From the NCBI RefSeq assembly GCF_014644495.1, contig NZ_BMKU01000013.1, positions 1-64,000 on the forward strand: 64,000 nt of DNA. Direction: 5' to 3'. The stretch's first letter is position 1. Every line of letters starts with the position of its first letter. The DNA is from Pseudarthrobacter polychromogenes. GTDB lineage: Bacteria > Actinomycetota > Actinomycetes > Actinomycetales > Micrococcaceae. A program made the translations under genes and the position numbers. The notes below the pieces were generated by a model. The model did not search any database. It had not been told where the DNA came from and worked only from the letters and a program-made list of their open reading frames with translations. This document shows, piece after piece, positions 59,092 through 64,000 of this stretch.

Positions 59092-59166
59092 GGGATTCTC
59101 CGGGATGTTTTCGGTGGGCTGGTATTCACGATGCCCGGCCAAACTGTGCGGGTGCTGTGACGGAAC

Positions 59167-60276
59167 CTAGCCGGGTATGTGAGAGCTGGCTGACGGTTCG
59201 CTGGGACCGGTAGGCGCGGTTTTGCCGGCTGCTTTTCCGCGAGCTTGTGCCGTGAAGAGGAAGCGCTGCTGCACCACGAAACTGATGCCCAGCAGGATGA
59301 CCTCGGCTATGACCTTGGCGGGAAGTGCCAGCAGTCCGGTGCCTTCCAGGCCCCAGATAAGGCCGAAGTTGGCGGCAAGCAGCAGGGCGGCAAGGCTGAA
59401 GTAGCGGACGCCGGTGGTGCCGGCCGGCCTGTCCCTGCCGTGGTCGAAGACGATGCGCCGGTTCACCATGAAGTTCACGGCGGAACTCACAGCCCGGGCG
59501 CCCAGCACAGCCAGGAGCAGGGAATCGACCAGCAGCGTGAGCAGCACGAACAGCACGGTGTCCACCAGGAACGCCGTGAAGGACGAGGCCAGGAACTTCA
59601 GCAGCGGGGCGTAGATCCGCACCGAGTCGGCCAGCGGCCGGAAGTGGGAACCGGAGTTGTGGTCCAGGTACACCGTGGCGATGTCCACCGAACGGATGGC
59701 GTAGCCGGCATTACGGGCTTCCAGCAGAAGGTTCAGCTCGTATTCGTACCGGTCGCCGCGGACGGACCGGAGCCAGGGGATCATGGCGGCGGGGTAGCCG
59801 CGGAGGCCGGTCTGGGTATCGGAAATGCGCTCGCCGGTGGCCAGGGTGAAGAGCAGCTTCGTTGCGGTGTTGCCGAACCGGCTGCGCGCCGGGACGTCGC
59901 CGGTGAACTTCCGGCTGCCCAGCACCATCGTGGACCTGCCCTGTCCAGCCCGGTTCTCCTGCAGGGCATGGGCTACCCGGAGGATGTCCGCCGTCAGGTG
60001 CTGGCCGTCGCTGTCGGCGCACACCACGTCATGGCCGGGCAGGTTGTCCGCAATGAAGCCCAGTCCGGACTTGAGGGCGAAGCCCTTTCCCCTGTTGCGC
60101 CCGTAACTGATGACATGGCACCCAAGGTCCCTGACGGCGTCGAACACGTTCGGGTACTCCTGGCCGCTGCCGTCATCCACCACCACGATCGGCACGCTTG
60201 GCTTGGCGGTGCGGAGGGAGCGGATCAGGGCGGGAAGCTGCAGGTCCGGCTCGTAGGCCGGGATCAGGATGATCAT
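59167..60276 (-). CDS. Glycosyltransferase family 2 fused to GtrA-like membrane domain
   Basis: 369 residues. GT2 catalytic half (about 1-225): MIILIPAYEPDLQLPALI, VVVDDGSGQEYPNVFD, DVVCADSDGQHLTADILR (DxD-type), RKFTGDVPARSRFGN and DTQTGLRGYPAAM. The C-terminal half is a GtrA-type domain with four membrane segments. It resembles undecaprenyl-phosphate glucose synthases (GtrB-GtrA type), which make lipid-linked sugars flipped for surface decoration. Ends 75 bases before the DUF4956 start region. Confidence 0.93.
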   Translation of the reverse strand: MIILIPAYEPDLQLPALIRSLRTAKPSVPIVVVDDGSGQEYPNVFDAVRDLGCHVISYGRNRGKGFALKSGLGFIADNLPGHDVVCADSDGQHLTADILRVAHALQENRAGQGRSTMVLGSRKFTGDVPARSRFGNTATKLLFTLATGERISDTQTGLRGYPAAMIPWLRSVRGDRYEYELNLLLEARNAGYAIRSVDIATVYLDHNSGSHFRPLADSVRIYAPLLKFLASSFTAFLVDTVLFVLLTLLVDSLLLAVLGARAVSSAVNFMVNRRIVFDHGRDRPAGTTGVRYFSLAALLLAANFGLIWGLEGTGLLALPAKVIAEVILLGISFVVQQRFLFTAQARGKAAGKTAPTGPSEPSASSHIPG

Positions 60277-60284
60277 GGCCGGAC

Positions 60285-61301
60285 CTACTGCGCGATGTAG
60301 AGGATGTCGGAGGTGCCGCGTTCCTTGTTTTCACCCAGCGGGTTGTTGACCAGTTCGCCGTTGAAGTACATGGTGGACGAGCCGCCGCCGTCGATGTTGT
60401 ACGCCGTGGTGGCGCCCAGGCCCTGCATGATCTCGGCCAGGCCGGTCATGGTGACGCCGGCGCTGTAGCCTGGGCTGCGGCCATCCACCACCACGAAAAC
60501 CAGGTGGTTCTCATCGATGATGCCGACGGCGGTGCGCGGCTGCTCGCCCTGGATGGAGTGGTTGCCGAAGTTGGTGTCCACCTCCACGTCCTCGATTCCG
60601 GAAGCCACCTCTCCGTTGTCCAGCAGGGACGGGCCGAAGGACAGTGTGTTCCAGACGCCCTCGGCGACCAGTTGCCCGGCCGTGGTGGTGGCTTCGTCAT
60701 AAACCTTGACGGTGCCGTCGCGGTAGAACGCCAGGCCCTGCCGCGCGCCCTCGTCGCGGAACACCACGCCGTTGCGGATCACGATGCCTGTGTCCCGGAA
60801 GCCGTAATAATCGCCGTTAACGGCGAAAACTGCGTTGTTGGCCACGGCAGTGGCCGAGGTGGTTTCGGTGATGTTCTCGCCGAAGCTGTCGTTGGCGAAG
60901 GCGGACTGGAGGGTGGTGGCGTCATCGAGCACGACGTCGGCAACGTAGTACGCGACGGTGGTGTCGCCGCTGCCGGTGGTCACCGTGGAGATGTTGATGT
61001 TGGACGAGCCGGAGACGTAGGAGGTGTCCGTGGTGACGGCGGTGCCGCCCGAGCCGCTGGCGGTGTCTGCCGCCGTGCCGGTGGAAGCGCTGGTGGAAGT
61101 GCCGGCAGAGGTTCCTGCAGAGCTGCCGGCCTGGTTGGCTTCGTAGGCTGAGACGTCGGCGATCTCGACGTGCTGGACCACAAACCGGTCCAGCGCCCAG
61201 GCCGTGGCGCCCCCGGCAGAAAGGGTGAGGGCCACGGCCCCGGCGATGATGGCCCGCCGGGCGCGGCCGGGTTTACGTTGTCTGGTTTGTTGCGGAGTCA
61301 T
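60285..61301 (-). CDS. Phosphodiester glycosidase (NAGPA)-family exported protein
   Basis: 338 residues. Basic N-terminus, one signal-anchor (about 16-38), a Ser/Thr/Ala/Gly linker (about 57-95), then the NAGPA domain: FAVNGDYYGFRDTGIVIRNG, FGPSLLDNG, VGIIDENHLVFVVVDGRSPGY and the active-site AYNIDGGGSSTMYFNGELVN. NAGPA enzymes cleave GlcNAc-1-phospho-mannose phosphodiesters; bacterial members process exopolysaccharides. First gene of the polymer locus, 8 bases upstream of GT2-GtrA. Confidence 0.92.
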   Translation of the reverse strand: MTPQQTRQRKPGRARRAIIAGAVALTLSAGGATAWALDRFVVQHVEIADVSAYEANQAGSSAGTSAGTSTSASTGTAADTASGSGGTAVTTDTSYVSGSSNINISTVTTGSGDTTVAYYVADVVLDDATTLQSAFANDSFGENITETTSATAVANNAVFAVNGDYYGFRDTGIVIRNGVVFRDEGARQGLAFYRDGTVKVYDEATTTAGQLVAEGVWNTLSFGPSLLDNGEVASGIEDVEVDTNFGNHSIQGEQPRTAVGIIDENHLVFVVVDGRSPGYSAGVTMTGLAEIMQGLGATTAYNIDGGGSSTMYFNGELVNNPLGENKERGTSDILYIAQ

Positions 61302-61365
61302 GCCTCATTTCTAGGGAGGCAAGCTTGCAGGGGGATTTGCCGGATATATGAGGGGCCTGTGAAAA

Positions 61366-62109
61366 CTAGCCGTCGTAGTGCGTGCGTGCCGGCCCTTGGC
61401 CCAGCGAATTCACCACAGCCGCGGCAACGTCATGAAGCTTGGAGTTGCGGGTGCTGGACGCCGTTTTCAGGATCTCGAAGGCGTCCTGCTGGCTGCACCT
61501 GTTCTGGGCCATGATGATGCCCACGGCCATGTCGATGACCGTCCGGGACTCCAACGTGGCGCGGAGGTTCGCCGCAGTCTCGCTGTAGTGGGCAAAGCGC
61601 ACTGCCAGCCGCAGGGCCAGGGAAGTCTGGCCCACGAAGTCCTCGGCGAATTCCAGGATGCGCGGCTCGAAACGGTGTGGCCGGCGGGAGTACAGCAGCA
61701 GGGCAGCCTTCGTCCCGCCCTCCAGTTGGAAGGGCAGCGCGAGGACGGAGCGGATGCCCTGGGCGAGCACGGCCGAGGAGTATTCGGGCCAGCGGCCGTC
61801 GTCGCGGGCATCTGGGACGTGAATGCTCTCCTGGGCGGCGGACGCCGTCAGGCTCGGCGTTTCGCTGAACTCGTACTCGAGGTGCGCAATGGCCTTCGCA
61901 TCCGGGCTGCTGCTCGCAACGGTCGCGGCCTTGCGTTGCCGCAGGAGGGTGATGGCGCACATGATCTCATCGCCGGGCTCGGAAAGGTTACGTGCGGACA
62001 CCTGTGCCAGTTCGTTGAGGAAGTCCTCAACATCAGAGCTGTTGAGGACCAGTTCATGCAGGTGCCCGGTAATGGATGTATCAGTTTTTGCTGTTGACTC
62101 GCTGGCCAC
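61366..62109 (-). CDS. GAF-ANTAR regulator, paralogue 2
   Basis: 247 residues. GAF-like sensor domain (about 20-165, with CAITLLRQRKAATVASSS and SIHVPDARDDGRWPEYS) and C-terminal ANTAR domain (about 185-240): ESRTVIDMAVGIIMAQNRCSQQ, AFEILKTASSTRNSKLHDVAA. The same layout and many identical residues as the protein at 36627-37361. It stands 64 bases upstream-facing from the end of the polymer locus start, so might influence it through RNA (speculation). Confidence 0.92.
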   Translation of the reverse strand: MASESTAKTDTSITGHLHELVLNSSDVEDFLNELAQVSARNLSEPGDEIMCAITLLRQRKAATVASSSPDAKAIAHLEYEFSETPSLTASAAQESIHVPDARDDGRWPEYSSAVLAQGIRSVLALPFQLEGGTKAALLLYSRRPHRFEPRILEFAEDFVGQTSLALRLAVRFAHYSETAANLRATLESRTVIDMAVGIIMAQNRCSQQDAFEILKTASSTRNSKLHDVAAAVVNSLGQGPARTHYDG

Positions 62110-62411
62110 GGTTTTTTTGGTGCCATTCGCTCAGGACAACCCGGCAACTTCCAGCATCCCCCCGGCGGTGCGGGCAGGCTGTGAAGGTCGCTGGATCGAG
62201 GAACTTTCCAACGGCCTGCTGCTAAACCGATTTCCAAAAGTATATACATCCTCCGGCGGGGGACATGGTCACTTTGACACATGCGGGTGTGGGCTCTCTG
62301 GCGCCGGCCGGGGACTTACCGGCAGAATGAAGCAGGCGCCGGTGCTCCCGGCGGCAGACCCCCGAAACCGGCGGCTGGCAGGCCCCGCTGGGGCAGGAAG
62401 AGGGACAGGAC
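62110..62411. other. Divergent intergenic region, GAF-ANTAR/adk
   Basis: 302 bases with no clear gene. A TATATAC stretch near 62241 and a TTGACAC-like piece near 62274 could be promoter parts. The right end is GC-rich and reaches the AGGACA ribosome region of adk. No RNA gene seen. Confidence 0.4.
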
Positions 62412-63005
62412 ATGACCAGGCTGCTCATCATCGGTCCGCCGGGCTCCGGCAAGGGAACGCAGGCAGAACACCTGGCCCGGCACTTTGGCGTCCCCACGCT
62501 CTCCACCGGAGAGATTTTCCGGACCAACGTCAACGAGGAAACGGAGCTGGGAAACCAGGCTGCCGGCTATCTCGACGACGGCGATTTTGTCCCGGACCAC
62601 CTCACCAACGCGATGGTCAAGGACCGCCTGCAGGACAGCGACCTGCAGGAAGGCTTCCTGCTGGACGGCTATCCGCGCACGGCTCCGCAGGTGGCGGAGC
62701 TGGACAACATGCTCGTGTCCCAAGGGTTTGCGCTGGATGCGGTCATTGAGCTGACCGCCCCCGACGCCGTCCTGGAACAGCGGATGCTCCGGCGTGCCGC
62801 GGAGCAGGGCCGCACGGATGACACCGTGGACGTGTTCCGGCGCCGCCTGGATCTCTACCACCGCGAGACGCATGAAGTAGTCTCGGTCTACGCCGGCCGC
62901 GGAATGCTCGTCTCCGTGGACGGCAGCGGGGACGCCGGCGACATCACCGAACTGGCGATCGCCGCCGTCGAAAAGTTCCTGGCTTCCCCGCGCCCCGGCG
63001 CCTGA
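62412..63005 (+). CDS. adk: Adenylate kinase, short-LID form
   Basis: 197 residues. P-loop IGPPGSGKGTQAEHLARHFG, STGEIFRTNV, LLDGYPRTAPQ and the substrate Arg segments QRMLRRAAEQGRTDD and RRRLDLYHRE. The LID between them is only about 12 residues with no zinc cysteines, so this is the short-type enzyme. Converts ATP+AMP to 2 ADP. It is not in the ribosomal-protein operon, so possibly a second paralogue. Co-directional with the epimerase. Confidence 0.93.
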   Translation: MTRLLIIGPPGSGKGTQAEHLARHFGVPTLSTGEIFRTNVNEETELGNQAAGYLDDGDFVPDHLTNAMVKDRLQDSDLQEGFLLDGYPRTAPQVAELDNMLVSQGFALDAVIELTAPDAVLEQRMLRRAAEQGRTDDTVDVFRRRLDLYHRETHEVVSVYAGRGMLVSVDGSGDAGDITELAIAAVEKFLASPRPGA

Positions 63006-63039
63006 ACCGGCGCAAGCCACCAACGTAAAGGACAACCTG

Positions 63040-63912
63040 ATGAGAATTGCGGTCACCGGCGGTAGCGGAAAACTTGGACGGCACGTGGTCCGCAGGCTCA
63101 CGGAGGACGGCCACCAGGTCCTCAACCTGGACCGCGAAGGCAGCCGCAGTCCCGGCCTGGTTGTGGTGGACCTGCGGAACTACGGCCAGGTCCTGGACGT
63201 GCTGCTGGGGGTGGATGACCGGCATGACGGTTTTGACGCCGTGGTACACCTCGGTGCCATCCCCGCCCCGGGCATCATTCCCGACGCCGCCACCTTCGAA
63301 AACAACATGCTGTCCACCTACAACGTCTTCCAGGCAGCGCGCCGTGCGGGCATCAAGAAGGTGGTGTACGCCTCCAGCGAGACGGTGCTGGGACTTCCGT
63401 TCGACGTCGACCCGCCCTACATCCCTGTGGACGAGGAGTACCCGGCGCGGCCGGAAAGCACCTACTCCCTGGTGAAGCACCTGGAAGAGCAGATGGCCGC
63501 TGAACTGACGCGCTGGGACCCGGAACTGAGCATCGTGGGGCTGCGGTTCTCCAACGTCATGGACGTGGAGGACTACGAAAAGTTCCCTTCCTTCGACTCC
63601 GACGCAACCCTCCGGAAATGGAACCTGTGGGGCTACATCGACGGCCGTGACGGGGCCCAGGCGGTGGTCCGCGCCCTCGACAACGGTAAGCCGGGATTCG
63701 AGGCGTTCATCATCGCCAACGCGGATACCGTCATGGGCCGGTCAAGTGCCAGCCTGGCCGCGGAAGTGTTCCCCGGCGTCAAGGTGGTCAAGGAGTTGGG
63801 CGAACACGAAACCATGCTGTCCATCGACAAGGCACGCCGGCTGCTCGGCTTTGAGCCCGAGTACACCTGGCGGGACCACTGGCAGGACCCCGCAGGCGGC
63901 TCGCCACGCTAG
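63040..63912 (+). CDS. NAD(P)-dependent epimerase/dehydratase (extended SDR)
   Basis: 290 residues. Rossmann motif TGGSGKLGRHVVRRL at residues 6-20, VVHLGAIPAPGI, VYASSETVLG with the catalytic Ser region, and YSLVKHLEE with the Tyr-Lys pair (about 142-146). Substrate-binding LRFSNVMD. Similar to uronate/galactose-type epimerases and NAD-dependent sugar dehydrogenases. Ribosome site AAAGGA. Starts 34 bases after adk. Confidence 0.92.
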   Translation: MRIAVTGGSGKLGRHVVRRLTEDGHQVLNLDREGSRSPGLVVVDLRNYGQVLDVLLGVDDRHDGFDAVVHLGAIPAPGIIPDAATFENNMLSTYNVFQAARRAGIKKVVYASSETVLGLPFDVDPPYIPVDEEYPARPESTYSLVKHLEEQMAAELTRWDPELSIVGLRFSNVMDVEDYEKFPSFDSDATLRKWNLWGYIDGRDGAQAVVRALDNGKPGFEAFIIANADTVMGRSSASLAAEVFPGVKVVKELGEHETMLSIDKARRLLGFEPEYTWRDHWQDPAGGSPR

Positions 63913-63915
63913 CTG

Positions 63916-64000
63916 CTAGCCGGCACTGCCGGTTTCGAGCAGGAACTCGGCGCGCCCATGCACGGCACCGTTGACTTGCAGCTCCAGGGCGTGCAGGCCG
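63916..64000 (-). CDS. C-terminal fragment of a gene running off the right edge
   Basis: On the minus strand a frame is open from base 64000 to a TAG at 63918-63916, encoding 28 residues that end LETGSAG (preceded by LHALELQVNGAVHGRAEF). Codon bias is typical of real genes. It is convergent with the epimerase. Too short to identify. Confidence 0.5.
   Translation of the reverse strand, partial: GLHALELQVNGAVHGRAEFLLETGSAG

Overview
This 64 kb window is high-GC, densely packed bacterial DNA from an actinobacterium. Gene content and order (lipA-metF-cycA-purU one-carbon cluster, DUF222/HNH 13E12-type gene, two GAF-ANTAR regulators, MpaB-type oxygenase, DUF2630, three-component desaturase system) fit the Micrococcaceae, most likely Arthrobacter/Pseudarthrobacter. 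That assignment is inferred from family resemblance, not from a marker gene. I see no rRNA, tRNA, CRISPR array, phage or insertion sequence.

Layout. 1-4.4 kb: the end of a lipoate/glycine-serine one-carbon operon (lipA partial, metF-like, amino-acid permease, purU) and small proteins. 4.4-5.8 kb: small genes, a universal stress protein and a HTH protein. 6-22.3 kb: a large catabolic region. It holds an aminotransferase plus RraA-type aldolase pair, an ATPase, a LysR regulator, a PotABCD-like ABC importer, a divergent pxpABC (5-oxoprolinase) set, an MHS-family transporter and four oxidoreductases. A 50-bp regulatory module occurs both upstream of the ABC importer (in the LysR-divergent region) and upstream of pxpA, which suggests joint LysR control. 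The region ends at a 63-bp palindromic element, a second copy of which lies at 4.8 kb.

22.4-31 kb: membrane proteins, an operator-controlled pair (NADPH/F420-type reductase plus an esterase-DUF5519 fusion), a degenerate Hpt protein, an XRE/membrane protein pair, and an overlapping MpaB-DUF817-GNAT operon. 31-43 kb: regulators (XRE/MmyB-like, ArsR, GAF-ANTAR), an alcohol dehydrogenase, nitronate monooxygenase, SRPBCC protein, thioesterase, DUF1992, GNAT and HNH genes. 43-51 kb: a bifunctional penicillin-binding protein, PadR regulator with a perfect 15-bp-arm operator, Amt, nitrilase-family hydrolase, DUF202 pair, YnfA and an LLM flavoprotein. 52-54.4 kb: ferredoxin reductase plus acyl desaturase operon.

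54.4-56 kb: two arrays of the same 32-bp repeat in opposite orientation bracket a small membrane protein and an alpha/beta hydrolase. 56-61.3 kb: an unusual minus-strand surface-polymer locus (phosphodiester-glycosidase-like protein, GT2-GtrA fusion, DUF4956 membrane protein, VTC-type polyphosphate polymerase, DUF4353 beta-structured lipoprotein). 61.3-64 kb: a second GAF-ANTAR protein, a short-form adenylate kinase and an NAD-dependent epimerase.

Most promising for undescribed biology: the co-regulated variant PxpABC/aldolase catabolic system, the polyphosphate-polymerase surface locus, and the three families of intergenic repeats.
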